DNA of 64,000 bases from Trissonchulus latispiculum (GCA_030248195.1 JASAND010027823.1:1-64000); one strand, 5' to 3'; positions 24,029-37,100 are shown, numbered from the stretch's first letter. Numbers and translations are program-made. Notes: a model not told the origin generated them from the sequence alone.

Positions 24029-24912
24029 CACAAGTGGACAAGGGGAGAGAGGGAATTTGCCCACAAGGGGTCCCGAAATTGCTCCCACAAGGGTGAAGGA
24101 AATTGTTCGAAAAATAGGTTTCATGAGTACAATTTTAAAAAAGTTTCCGAATTTTTTCCTTTAAAGCTATTTTTGTTAAAAAGCACCAAAAATCGCTAAA
24201 AATGCTTTCAACAGTACTTTGGAAAAATTGCTTCCACAATGGGTATCCAAATTTGTTTCCACGAGGATCAGTGAAATTTGAATTTTTCAGGTATGGTTCT
24301 ATACCTAGTTAATTTTACAACTTACGCATCAGTACTATCTACAGGCTTGTGTTCCAGATTTCCACCCAAACCACAAAAGCATCCATGAGAAATGTAAGAC
24401 AATGGTGCAAACCAACTATCCAAGGAACATTTCATAGTCTGGTGGAGTTGATAGCGATGATGTCTAACTAAAATACCTAAACACTGTGGTGTAGCAATGG
24501 ATAAAGATGGGACCGATGTTGTTACCGCCTTATAATCACAGGTGGACAAGGGGGGGGGGTAAATTCCCCCCCCCCTCGGCGAAGTCGTCCACAAGGGGTC
24601 GCGAAATTGCTCCCACAGGAGGTAGGAAAATTGGCCACATGGGGTAAGAGAATTGCCCAAAAAATAGGTTTTACGACTAAAATTTCCAAAAATTTTCCTG
24701 CTTCGTCGGAATTTTTCACTTAAAATCACTATTTTTGCTAAAAAACGGTACGAAAAACGCGTTTTAGCCAAAAATTTTTGTTTTTTGTTAAAAGATATGG
24801 CTAAAATTGCTTAAAAATCGCTTTCAAAAGTACCCCTAAGAAAAATCGCTCTCACAAGGGGTACCCAAATTTGCTTTCACAAGGGTCAGTGACATTTGAC
24901 CTGCCGTTCAGG
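24029..24912. repeat. Two direct copies of a dispersed repeat (24029-24292 and 24536-24912)
   Basis: Both copies start GTGGACAAGGGG and contain CACAAGGGGTC-CGAAATTGCTCCCACA, AAAAATAGGTTT and GGGTA-CCAAATTTG in the same order. Both end near TTCAGGTATG. The second copy has poly-G/poly-C patches. They are non-coding; ORFs through them on the minus strand come from the repeat. Confidence 0.6.
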
Positions 24913-25856
24913 TATGCTTATAATCCGGGTTATAAGTGACAAACCTGGGTTAAGTTTAACACATGTAATTACGTAATTAACCCGGGTTTGCTACATAACC
25001 CTGTTTCAGGCGTTAATAACATCGGCCTCTGAAAGTGGCAGAAGATTGGGGCTGTCCTAAGAACCTTTTGAGAGGACTTGTTTTCACATTGCAAGAAGCT
25101 GTTGAGAGAGCTTGAATCTCATTCTTTACAGAGCTACATCTTCAAACTTTGCAACGGTTTGGATAGCGCATAGTCATAAAAGTCGAGCATTATATGTAGA
25201 GCCGGTTTAGCATAGACTGAGCAAGGCCTGGCTTAAGTCTTATGTTTGTTCACAATGCAGGATTTAGCCTTTTATTGATATCTCTCTCTAGGCGAAGTAA
25301 ATTTCCTGCTTGTTTGGTACATAGACACTTTAGCTAGGTTAAGCAGATAGTTTTTTAGAAACTGTTGACTTCTAGAACTTTTACGGTGATTTTACTGTGT
25401 AAAATGTTTTGTATTTTTAATATACGAAGGAAATGGATTTAAACTTTCGTCATTAATACCGCCTGTCTTCGCTCGACTTTCACCATACTGAAATGGAGTT
25501 GAAAGGCACAGATTTCCAAAATATAACTGAATAAAGAAACTCAGAATCAGTTTATTTGCTCTCATCATCACCACTTGTTTACCAACAATTGATGGATCAA
25601 AATACACCCACCAGAAACATTTTTGATTTTAGCTCCAGCTGGTTTAGGTGTAGGTCAAGTAAACCCAACTTTCACTTTGTCACAAGTTTATAGCACGTTG
25701 GCAGCATTAAAAGTGTCGAACTTCGCTCCTGGCTCCACGGCTTGTGTGTTATCAATACGGGCCCAACATTTTAACATCCCAGCCTTTCAATACACATCAC
25801 ACGGAAACTTCTTCCAGCTTGCGTGCAACTTTTTGTGGTAGCAGCTGCTAGCAAAC
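24913..25856. other. Intergenic region upstream of the dehydrogenase gene
   Basis: No gene is recognised in this 0.9-kb stretch. It presumably holds the promoter of the dehydrogenase gene at 25857, but no core motif can be pinned down with confidence. A short frame at 25623-25841 has no recognisable domain. Confidence 0.35.
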
Positions 25857-26626
25857 ATGTACTTCATTTTGAGCGGACTAATCTTCTTTTCTTTATTGCC
25901 ATTGTCTCTGGTATTGGTCCTTTGGTATCAGATCTCTTATCGATGGAAGTTGGATAGTCTTCGAGGCCGAGCTGTTCTGGTTACTGGATGTGACTCGGGA
26001 TTTGGTAAAGGAGTGGCTAAGGAGCTGTCCCTCCTTGGACTTAAGGTGTTCGCTGGGTGCTTCACCAAGGAAGGAAAAGAAGCGTTGCAAGAGGAATGTC
26101 CTTCTGTGAATTGTTTTCCTCTAGATATTACAAAAGATGACAGCGTAGAGAATGGGAAGAAATATGTTGAAAGCCAATTAGGAGGGAAAGGTAAATTCAT
26201 TAAAAGGATTAGTGTTGTGTAAACGCTTAATTTTACGGTTAGAAGCTGGCTGTTGAATAAATGTTTTATGAAGTTTGTTACTTTGTGTGGCTATGTACGT
26301 AAATCCACAACTGTAGGCAGTTGGTGCTGTATTTTTGCTGAAAACGCAATGTATAAAACGGCGGAGTATAGTTCCTAAAAAGGAGGAGATAGGATGCCCA
26401 TGTTCTATAGCAAGTTTTCCAGCTAGTATATACGGATGACAATACGTACCTAGCCAGTGACATCTTTGGTAATTTCTCGTTTTCGATTTCTCAATTTGAG
26501 GCGTTGAGGCTGTTGTTATGCAAATGATGCATACACTGAGGTTGGAATCTGAGAAAGTGCGGATGAATCGTTTGACACTGAGTTGAGGACGGTAAGTAAG
26601 ACTAAAAAGTTTGTAAGGCTGAGATG

Positions 26627-26685
<59 letters not shown>

Positions 26686-29600
26686 TCCTAATTCCTAAAG
26701 TCTAATCTATTATTATTGTTATTATTGTTCTTTTTTTCTAGGGCTGTGGGCCGTAATTAACAATGCTGGAATCGCAGACAATGTCTGTCCTGCACTTTGG
26801 TGCACTGCCAGTGACTTTCAGCGATCCTTAGACGTCAATTTTCTTGGCCAAGTTAGAATAATAAATCAATTTTTGCCCCTGATTTTGAAAGGTGAAGGAA
26901 GAATCGTCCAAATGTGTAGTGTCCTTTCTTATGTCGGAATGCAGGGAACTGGAACCTATACAGCTAGCAAATTTGCAATCAGAGGATATTCTGAAGTATT
27001 AAGGTAAAATGACGGTTGCCAGTAGTTATAGGTCTCCTATATAATATATACTACTGTCGCTGAATTCGTACATTATATGGTAGTGTTTCGGTGTTTAAGG
27101 TATCTACGCATTACGCGTAAAGCTTCTGTGATGTTAGTGTTCACTCAAACATATTCCAAAAATCATTATTACAAATTTGCCCAAATGTGCATTATAACAA
27201 ATGCAGAACAAAAATCATTTCTAATTTTCTAAAGTCTGACCAAAAATTCTTGGAACCGAACTGTGAGCGCTTGTCCTGAGTTAACCTTTTAAGTTAGTCT
27301 ATATAAAGAATATATTTTTAGAAACCTCAGGAGGAGGAGAATCCGGTAAAACCATTATATCCGGTCTATATCCGGTTACCGGATGCCAAATCGATAAAGA
27401 CGCTTCAGATTCGGAAAGAGAATGCTAATTAATTCATACTCTAGCATATTGGTCCTTGGCCCAAAACATCTCCGAAAATCCGGTCACATCCGGTCTATGT
27501 CCGGTAACCGGATGTCTAAGTGACAAAAACTGTACAGCAAGATGGGTAGGTCGTACAGTTTTGCTGATTGAATGTTTAGATTCAGCGGGTCGAAATTAGT
27601 CTGTATACAAAGTTTTGTCCAATTTGGACCAAAATTGCGTGATTTATGGTTATATCCGGTGCGGAAAAAACCGGAAAAATCGCCTTTTCCGGTCTGGTGT
27701 TCGGAATCGCGGATAAAAAATGTTAGTTTTTGACACAATGAATATTTGAGAGGCTGCTTTCATTTTACCGGTGTCAAAGTAATCGAATATCCGGTCGATT
27801 TCCGGTTCTGAGCATTTAAATTTGAGATTTCATGGGCTATTATCTCAGTATCCGGTTGGTCCGGAAGTCAAATTATTTCATTAAAATGACATTTTGTCTA
27901 TCCCTAACAAGCATCAACCTCAAATTACTTCATATCTGCTGTAATTTTTGAATGATAGCGTTTTAAAAACGTGCTGATTTTGCTTGTTTTGTGTAAACCG
28001 GATATGCGATTTGATACCATACGCTTAGCTTTGTCGCACGCAATATAACTTATTTTTGAACCATTTTTAAAACGCTATCATTAAAAATTACAGCAGATAT
28101 GAAGTAATTTGAGGTGGATGCTTGTTAGGGATAGACAATGTCATTTTAATGAAATAATTTGACTTCCGGACCAGCCGGATACTGAGATAATAGCCCATGA
28201 AATCTCAAATTTCAACGCTCAGAACCGGGAATCGACCGGATATTCGATTACTTTGACACCGGTAAAATGAAAGTAGCCTCTCAAATATTCATTGTGCCAA
28301 AAACTAACATTTTTTATCCGCGATTCCGAGCACCAGACCGGAAAACCCGATGTTTCCGGTTGTTTTCGCACCGGATACGACCATAAATCACGCACTTTTG
28401 GTCCAAATTGGACAAAACTTCGTATATAGACTAATTTCGACCCGCTGAATCTAAAAATGCAATCAGCGAAACTGTATGACCTACGCATCTTGCTGTATGG
28501 TTGTTGTCACCTAGACATCCGGTTACCGGATATAGACAGGATGTGACCGGATTTTCGGAGATGTCTTGGGCCAAGGACCGTGCTAGAGTATGAATGAATT
28601 AGCATTGTCTTTCCGAATCTGAAGCGTTTTTATCGATCTGGCATCCGGTAAACGGATATAGACCGGATATGATGGTTTTACCGGATTCTCCTCCTCCTGA
28701 GGTTTCTAAAAATATCTACTCTATACAGGCTAACTTCAAAGGTTAACTCAGGACAAACGCTCACAGTTCGGTTCCAAGAATTTTTGGTCAGACTTTAGTT
28801 CAGTTTATGCTTAACTGGTCGGTAAATGGGTACCCCTGCGGTGGGAAGGTAACAGGAGTCTGTGTTCTGGCGTGATGCCTGATGAAGGGCTGGCCCCCTT
28901 CCACAGATGTAGTCAACATTAGAGTTGTCGCTCCTGACTTCGAGCTGTGAATCCGGAGATAAGCACCGGCACCCTATAACCTTCTGTAGGTTGGAGTTCT
29001 CTCCAGGGGACACTTTACCTTTTTTACCTTTAGTTTAATGCTTAACTTGATTCTGTTTTATTTTCTACTTTAATCTTCTTACCCTACTTTTGTTAAGATG
29101 TGAAGCGGCTCAGTTAGGAATCAAAGTCATCACAGTATCGCCTGGATATCATCCCACTCCGATGATCAACTTGGACAAATTTGTTGATCAAGGAGAACTG
29201 AAAAGACGTTCCTTGCCAGACTACTTACAGAAAATATATACCTCAGCCTGGTATGAAAAATGTAAGCTCATGTTGGGAAGGCTTCTGGAGATCCGTCAAA
29301 AAGTTGTTGTTGGATAGTTCCTGATTCAACTTCCTTCCACAGTTTGTTTTGCTTCAATTTTGTTTTCGTAGATTCCAAGTCAGTTTACAAAAACAATTGT
29401 AGCTTTTACATCCACAATGCTTTCATGAAAAAACACTTATGTCTCATGTGGTCTAAGCCGAGAGAGCTATACACTGCTCCGGCAGCTGCCAAAGTACCTT
29501 GCCATAAAAATTTAAAACCACTGTTTATATCCAACAGAAATTGGCGCAATACTGGAAGGTATACATACAGTTCACTCCTAATCTTAAGTTTGGAGTGAAC

Positions 29601-29895
29601 TGAAGCTAACTTCTATTCGATCCGTCAGTATTTTTCGGCTAATTTAGATGTTTTAACCGGTAATGGTTTGTAAATTCAACCCAAATTTTTTACTATTTCA
29701 GCTAAAGTGGCCTTGAGAGAAAAGATTGGTCAAATGCTGAGCAGTACAACATCAGACGTAGTGGAGACTTACGTTCATGCTGTTACCGCTCGTTTTCCCA
29801 GATCAAACTATTTTGTGGGCCACGATGCCCTGGGACTGTTTCTGCCACTCTCTTATTTGCCTGAACAATTTAAGGCTTGGATTCTACCACAGTAA
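25857..29895 (+). CDS. Short-chain dehydrogenase/reductase, retinol-dehydrogenase-like (SDR9C type)
   Basis: Four exons: 25857-26190, 26742-27003, 29098-29261 and 29702-29895. All are GT-AG and in phase, 317 aa, the usual length of the SDR9C group (retinol, 17-beta-hydroxysteroid and 3-hydroxybutyrate dehydrogenases). Residues 3-26 are a hydrophobic N-terminal membrane anchor. The cofactor motif is TGCDSGFG (43-50), with NNAG at 118-121. Catalytic residues visible are Asn144, Ser171 (MCSVLS), Tyr184 and Lys188 (YTASK). The PGYHPTPM segment (exon 3) and the C-terminal HDALGLFLPLSYLPE block (exon 4) are typical of the family. It should be an NAD(P)-dependent oxidoreductase of a membrane-soluble alcohol such as a retinoid or steroid, likely on the ER membrane. 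The exact substrate cannot be read from sequence. An alternative small exon after 29371 (TTTCGTAG) is possible, but the direct exon 3-4 join is in frame. Intron 2 (2.1 kb) carries a foldback element and a SINE fragment. Confidence 0.9.
26625..26680. repeat. (TA)n microsatellite in intron 1 of the dehydrogenase gene
   Basis: Uninterrupted TATATA run of about 55 bp. It produces the spurious YIYIYI reading frame on the minus strand. Confidence 0.9.
27232..28797. mobile_element. Foldback family A element in intron 2 of the dehydrogenase gene
   Basis: The left end AAAGTCTGACCAAAAATTC mirrors the right end GAATTTTTGGTCAGACTTT. The arms (about 780 bp each) stay complementary inward, for example CTTGTCCTGAGTTAACC with GGTTAACTCAGGACAA and CAACCTCAAATTACTTCATA with its inverse at 28096, to a hinge near 28020. 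CTAAAGTCTG / CAGACTTTAG at the ends fits a TA target. Interspersed CCGGT/ACCGG motifs occur at regular places. There is no coding capacity. A diverged relative is in the cholinesterase-like gene at 13256-14275. Confidence 0.8.
28800..29035 (+). mobile_element. SINE fragment (body and tail)
   Basis: GCTTAACTGGTCGGTAAATG, GGTACCCCTGCGGTGGGAAGG, GGCTGGCCCCCTTCCACAG, TGAATCCGGAGATAAGCACC and the tail GACACTTTACCTTTTTTACC match the SINE at 3782-3948 in order. The tRNA-like head is missing. It abuts the right end of the foldback element at 28797. Confidence 0.65.
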
Positions 29896-31151
29896 CCAAT
29901 CTAATCTGCTTTAGTTATTTTTCTCTGTTATTCTTTGTTATAGATATTTAACTTCAATTCAGGTTGATATTTTGAACACACTGTAATGTTCTGTAGTTAG
30001 GTCTAGAATGTGTCCAATGACCAACGCACGAATGTGTAGAAACCGAGATTTTATCCTTAATGTGCCGATCACCTCACAGGCTGATAACACTCTGAATGAG
30101 CACGATATCGTATATACTCTAGCTATTTCTGGTCACTTGTTGTTAACATTCCTCGAGAACTGGAGGACTGTCAATATCAATACCGTCTGCAAGCCACCAT
30201 CATGAAATTTAATATCAGTCAGCTCGATAAGAAGAATTTCATAATTGAGCGGCTAATTAAAATGTATGGATGTCAGATACAGATAAGTCAAAAGAAATTC
30301 ACATCACATTGCAACTGTTAGCTTTTTATTTTAGCATGGCACCAGCCCCAGAAAAGCCGAAGTTTTAGATTTAAGTTGGAGAATGAAAAGTGTCCTAGAC
30401 CCCGTCAAACTGGTTTATCTTAACTGTTTATTATATAGGCTGTTTATTTTGATCCATAATTTGTAATCTGCATTTGTAGTCTTGTATGATTTAAATTTTT
30501 TGTTTTACTATATTTTATTGCAATATGAGTAAACAGACTGTTGCAAAACATAAAGTCGTTGACTCTGGAATTAAGCAGTGTCAACATCTTCTGTGCAGCA
30601 TAGCAGAAAAACTTCTAAACCTACGCGCCTAAGCTCAGCTTAGGCGGTCTTAGAGAAATGGGTTTCTCCAAGGGGTCGAAACGTTCCCCCAAGTCCCAAA
30701 CTAGAAGTGCTGGGCAATGGCTACCAGTACCGCTCCTACCTTTTTTCCGAAGTTTGCAGCAGCGCCAGCTAAGCTTAAGAGAAATCTGTTAAAACGGTTT
30801 TAAGAAGTCTCCTCCTAACTCCATTCCAGACAGCTCTCAGCATTCTTCTGGTACCCCCTAAATGGGTATCTCTAGGCATTTCTTTTGCAGTGCGGCTATG
30901 TTTTCTCCCTATTTTGAAAGAAGTATCATAAATCATCTCCAAGATATAAAAATTATCTGACCACCCTTAATATTTCCGAATCTTAGCAAACGGGAGTTTG
31001 AAATAATATATTATAATAATAATAATGAACAGAAATATGAACATCATATAGACTAAATATGTAAACATATGGCTACGACGGACAGTGAGAAGCTTGGAAT
31101 AATAAGCGAATTATTGTAGCACGGATCAAAGTGTACTGTAACTGTGCGGAT
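29896..31151. other. Convergent intergenic region between the dehydrogenase and stomatin genes
   Basis: The two genes end towards each other here (stop codons at 29893-29895 on + and 31152-31154 on -). A 65-codon frame at 30008-30205 is unrecognised. CTAAGCTCAGCTTAGG near 30633 is a small perfect hairpin. No RNA gene was seen. Confidence 0.4.
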
Positions 31152-34100
31152 TCATGCACTTTCAGGCTTTATAGGTACAGAAGTAGATTGCTGCTTTCCC
31201 ACGAAGTTGCTAAGTAAATCCATAGGAAGCGGGAAAATGATGGTGCTGTTCTTTTCGGCTGAAATATGAGTGAGAGTCTGGAGGTATCGCAGCTGGAGGG
31301 CCGTCGGTGTTTGACTGATAACGTCTGCAGCCTCTTTGAGAGCTCTGCTGGCGCGTTGCTCTCCTTCCGCTGCGACAACCTAAAACCAAGAGTGCATAAT
31401 TGCACTATATATAAGAGATATCTTTATATATATCCTCTATATATATAATATATATATATATAATAAAGGAATTATATAATTACGGACTTTTGCTAAAACA
31501 CACCCGAATTGTAATTTTACTAAAGCATTTTAATTGGCTGTACAGTAGCTGTGTTGGCTGCGTGCGTGGCTGTGACTGTGTATACAGCTAACGTTGGTTG
31601 TACAAAAGGAACAGCCAATCAAACCTTTAGTAGGGTTTTTGATTTTTTGGGAAACAGATTCACCGGTTGAAAGGGTTATGTAGATCAAGAAAAAGTGAAG
31701 TGACCCATCTCTGGAGTTTCTCTTCATGTTGGGATTCCTCTTGGAAAATCGGAAAAATAGGCTAGCCAAAAATTATGTTTCTTCGGGTTTTTGGGAAAGA
31801 GTAGGTACGTATATAATCAAATAGATTAATGGAGTAGAGTCAAAATAAACTGTTTTAGCTTTAGTTTAATCTCGCTAAGTTTGAATTTGTCTCTTTTCAC
31901 TCTTCTCCTTCAATTACATAGGGTAAAACCGGGTAATAAGGGACATCGGCATTTAAGGGACAGATTAATGCTTTTTACAAAAGCGTTCGTTAAACTGAAT
32001 GATAATAATAAATTGGTTTACATACGAAGATAGAGCAGCATCTGTGCTATCCAATCACATGAAGCTTATCTAAAAACATGGTTTCTATCTCAAGAAATCT
32101 TGACTTTACGAAAGAAGGCCGATTTCACTACATTTGGTTCAACTTCGAGTAAGTAATAACCTAAGATTTTGAATTATAAGCGAGAGCTAAATATTATGTT
32201 TTGTATAATAATGCTTATATTTTTGGAATCCTTATTTTAAGAACAAGATCGTCACGTTCTCAGATTTTTGTTTGAGAGCTTTAATTTCAAGAAATTATCA
32301 TTTTACAAAAATCGGTGTTTTAGTCTAATAAGGGACACGAAATTCGGCAAATAAGGGACAGGCAAGTTAAATAAGGGACAGTGCATGGTAATAAGGGACA
32401 GCATATAAATAGCACTGTTGCAGTACATTCCTTGATGGGGAAAGCATATAAACCAATAGTTTAACCTTATGCTAATCAATTTAACAATCACAGATTAGCA
32501 AGATGGGGGCTAGAGGGTGGCAAAGTCAAGGTTCTGAAGGGTATATACATATAATATGTCATTAGCCAAGCAAGGGGCAAGCGAAAGCGATCGCATAGGG
32601 GTCGAAACTGGTAAAACAGTTTAAAATATTGAAAGATTTTCAAAACTAATGATTTTGCTGAACTTTTTGGAATTTTTCCGTATTACTGGTAATTTTTTAA
32701 TCATTCGGCTCAATCGTCAGTCAACTGTCAAAAATAAAAAGTCCACAAAATTTTTGTTACATTCCTACTAATTTTTGGATAAGCCTTTTGAATTCGAATC
32801 TAATGTTAATTCGTAAATAAAGTCCTATTTTGTGTGAGTGTTTTCATCGCTTAGAGATTTGATCGTTAGTGTTAGTGCAGTATTTTGCATACTGAACCTT
32901 ATGCTAATCCGAAATTTTACTTTAAACCCTTTTCGTTTTGTTACTGTTGCTGCATTTCCTGACTTCTTTATGTTTTATGTTTCTATTCGCGTTTTCTCTG
33001 TTTGAAAAATTTCTTTGTTCTGTTTTAGTTAATTTTCGTAATCGTGTGAGCCTTCCGTCGGTTTAAGTTTTCATATGTTGCTTTGATCATGGCCAGGATA
33101 AAACCATATCATATCATAGCTGAAGTGCCAAATCGAAAACTCGCCCTTCCCGAGCTTTGAAAACATCACATCGTGTGCCTTCAACGGTAACAATTTACGT
33201 ATTCAAGTCTTAATTAAATGAAGATAATTCGTTGCTTTTTACTATTTACTATTCAAAATTTCGTATTTACTTAATTTTGAAAAAAATTAGATGTATTGTT
33301 ATTTGGAAAAAGGGAAGGTAACCGAAAAATTTGTCAGAAATTTTTAAGATGTTAGTCTCGAAAAGGTTGATTCTGATTGCTTGATTAGGTAATATTATTT
33401 GGGACGGTTCTGTTATCCTGTCCCCAATGCGTTTTTAGAATGTGAGTCTAATAAAGGGTGCGAGCTTTTCCAGGCCACCTACGCAGGTTGTTGATTATTA
33501 GTGGGGATCTTGGTTATGATTGCAGCAAATGACTGTATCTTGAAAATTTCGGTTGATCTTGTTTTAGAACCAGTTTAGCCAGTCAGGTAACACTTGCGGC
33601 TGGACCAAATGACAGGGCTGAAAAATGGACAGACGATGAAAGTGCCTCAAGTGACGATGATGGTCACTTTTTCGAATCCGCTATTTCCAATCCACAAAAT
33701 TACAGGACTGCAGAATCCTTGAAAGTGGCCTGTGATTCCCTACAGAAACGGGGTAAAAACATAATCAATGGTATCGAACGTCTGTCCTGTATATATTATG
33801 CAATGCATGTAACGTATTAACGTGTAACGTAACGTCTACTGGACACCCTAGGTATGTAGTTTTCACTGGATCTTCTTTGGTAGAATGGATTACAAATTAG
33901 ACTAGTATTCAATACAAATGAAACCCGTAGTTTTCACTTGTTTAGAGGTTTACACTACAGGTTATTACTCGATACGTTGATAACGCGGATCTTTTGCGCT
34001 TTCCCCCCCCCCAGCCCTAACTTTTGATTTTTTTGACCAATAACTTTGAAATTTGGTGTGGGTGCATACTGGATGCTGGTAAATTCAAAAATTCAAAAAT

Positions 34101-37100
34101 TTTAAAATTTTAAAAATTTTTAGAAAATTTTAAATTTTTGTTTGGTAAGGGGGGACCAAGGGGAACCAAAAAATTTTTTGAAAAAAATTTTGCTGAAAAC
34201 TTGCATACAGGCGTTTTCTGGGGTGCTGAGCACGAATCTGAAATCCGTTTTTCGATTCAGCTTTTCGTTAGCTCAGTATAAGCTAAAGTTGTAAGCTTAA
34301 CATGTAAGCTTATACTGAGCTAACAAAAAGCTGAATCGAAAAACGGATTTCAGATTCGTGCTCAGCACCCCAGAAAAACCTTGTATGCAAGTTTTCAGCA
34401 AAATTTTTTCAAAAAATTTTTTGGTTCCCCTTGGTCCCCCCTTACCAAACAAAAATTTAAAATTTTTTAAAATTTTTTAAAATTTTAAAATTTTTGAATT
34501 TTTGAATTCACCAGCCTCCAGTATGCACCCACACCAAATTTCAAAGTTATTGGTCAAAAAAATCAAAAGTTAGGGCTGGGGGGGGGAAAAGCGCAAAAGA
34601 TCCGCTAACGCAAAGTGGGTTAGTGGGTATATAAGGGAGACAGTGATCATAATTTTTGAAGACTGAAATTTTAGAGTTTTTCAAATTTTCAGTCTTTCAA
34701 CAACACCCAGTGGGTGGTATTTTTGTAATGGACGCTCCCTGCCGGAAATATGTTGGGAGTGGTCGCCCCGCGCACCTGCCTTCCCCTTTTGAAATAACAG
34801 GTCGCTCCAGTAAAATTTGCATGTTTTGTCTTGTAAAACTGCAGGGTTAGCATCTGATTTAAGATTGTCAAAAAAGTCGAACAAACTACAGGTTTCTTTA
34901 GTATTTGCTACAGGGAACACCTGTATTAAAAACTACGGGTTTCTTTAGTATTTTCTACAGGGAACCCCAGTATTAAAAACTACAGGTTTCTTTAGTATTT
35001 TCTACAGGAAACTCCTATGATTTCACTATTCGAGAGACCGGTAAAATATACAAAAGTAACTTTTGTGGGAAATACAGGAAGCTCCGCCAGTGACTGACTA
35101 CACAGGTGCACTTTTATAGAAAAGTACAAGAACTCCTGTAATTTCTAAAGGAGTCCTATTAAGAGTGTACGTTGGTAGTTTAGCACAGCATCTTTCGAAC
35201 TGTCGAGCCTCTAGCGCAGAAAAGTAGAAACCAGAGAGACAAGCTCGGAAGGAATCCTGATCTATTTGGATCCATTTCTGCTTTACAATGTCAGGAGAAT
35301 TAGAGAAACATTGCAGTAGCAGGAATCGAATCACGAATCATTGCATCATCGCATCCTTTAGGCACTTTGGCATTCCGCCTGTGCTGATTGTATTTGTGTT
35401 GGTTCTACCAATTGCGTTCTACTTTTTTTTATAGAATTGTCCCTTCGCCGTGCCGAAAAACGCTTCAAGTTCCGAAAAGCTGTATTTCAAGGAGAACTAC
35501 TGGACGATGCCAGCTGAAGTAAAATCGTAGGGGGCGCCCTAACTGCCCAAAAGGGCAGAATCCCATCTGGTGGAACTGTTGATCCCAAGTTTTGTTATAT
35601 CGGTTTTGTTTCAGTTTGCAGTTTAAGTAAAGATGTGTGGCTCATATAGGCTCTAGTGTTAGAAAAGGCGTAATAACCTATGTCCCTTATTTGCCGAAAC
35701 TGTCCCTTATTAGCCTGAGTACTGTCCCTAATAACCCGAAATTCATAAAAAATTCGATTTAAAGTAAACATAAAATTATTTTGCAAGAACAAGGGAATAA
35801 AATAAACAGATGTTTAGGTCACTGTGCTGTAGGGAAATCACTGGTTCTGATGATATAAATAAGTCCAAGAAAGAAGAAAGTAGAAGGTACTTATGGAGTT
35901 CAGAACTAGAGACTTTTCTGAAATTCTGGTCAGCCGGATTTTTTTGTCCCTTAATACCCCGTTTTACCCTAATTTTAACTCGTTTAACTAGGCTTAACTG
36001 TCCCCGGAAAAGGCCTTCAGAAAAACTAACTTCTGGAAATTTATAGATTTGAACTCAGCGTTTTTAAAGATGAAACGTTAGAAATGCTAGCGTTAGACAT
36101 TACATTTAGCAAATGTGTGGCTCTCAAGAGGTCCTGAAAAGGTCCTGCTTTGCAATAGGCTATTAGGCACTCCAAAAGCCTAGCTAAATACTAGGAAACA
36201 GAATTACATAGCTTATTTCTATCTTTCAACGTTTCTGTGAAAGGTTGACCATGTCCTCCCCTGTTAAGGTGATCCTAAGCTCGTGAATGTACCTACATCT
36301 ACAAAATAACTGACCTTTGCTCTGGCATCCCGAAAAGCTTCCGCTTCAGCGGCCATGGCTCTTTGCATTTGAACTGGAAGACGAATGTCCTTTACCTCAA
36401 CTCTATCAACTTTTACACCCCACGGATCAGTCGCTATGTCCAAAGTGCTCTTAATAGAAAGGGCATTAACAAGCATGACAAGCTATTAAAAGCAAAATTG
36501 TTCAATTAATTTGACTGTGCTGAGTAAACAACTGAGTGTGATTTAGCTTAGCCGTATAAGTAAAATTTCTGCGTCGGTCTAGAAGACTATCTAGTGATAA
36601 ACCTAATTGTTACTTACTTATTAAATAAACATACTATATTTTGAGTTGGGTAAGGAAAATACGTTGAAAGTTAAGGAAAACAACAATTACAGATATCGAC
36701 ATTGAACGAACTGACATGTACATTATTTAAAAATAAAATTAAACAGTCTATACTTGCATATGATGAGCAATTCCTTCCCTATCTGCCAACATTTCTGACA
36801 ATGTCTTAGTTCCCAAGATATTGCGAAGAGTAGTCTGTGCCAACAAGCGAGTGCACTCGTAAACATTTTCCACATTTGTAACTGACATTATCGGATTGGA
36901 AATGCGAAAATAGACCACCGCGTCCACGGCAACCGTTACAGAATCTTTGGACAGTATCTAAAACAACAAATAAAATTACAGTGATCGGAGCGCAAAATTT
37001 GTTACAATTAGTAGTCTGAAATGGAAAGAGTGAGCATGATATAATTCTGTGTTAGTAGATATCACATTTTGGTCTATTTTGATAGATAATAAAAGTGGTG

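Larger units (their letters stand above)
31921..35969. mobile_element. 4.05-kb terminal-inverted-repeat element with TA target duplication
   Basis: The left end GGGTAAAACCGGGTAATAAG and the right end (inverted) GGGTAAAACGGGGTATTAAG form a 25-bp inverted repeat running through GGGACA. TA stands outside both ends. Further AATAAGGGACA copies cluster just inside: four at about 32329-32400 and inverted copies (TGTCCCTTATT) at 35681-35735. Such subterminal arrays are typical transposase-binding sites. The TA target fits the Tc1/mariner-pogo type, but no transposase is recognisable, so it is non-autonomous or carries an unknown protein. It sits in the last intron of the stomatin gene and contains gene-like exons and a foldback element. 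Confidence 0.75.

Noticed and set aside
26178..26684. 168-codon minus-strand ORF beginning with repeated Tyr-Ile
   Set aside because: The N-terminal part is the (TA)n microsatellite and the rest lies antisense in an intron without family features.
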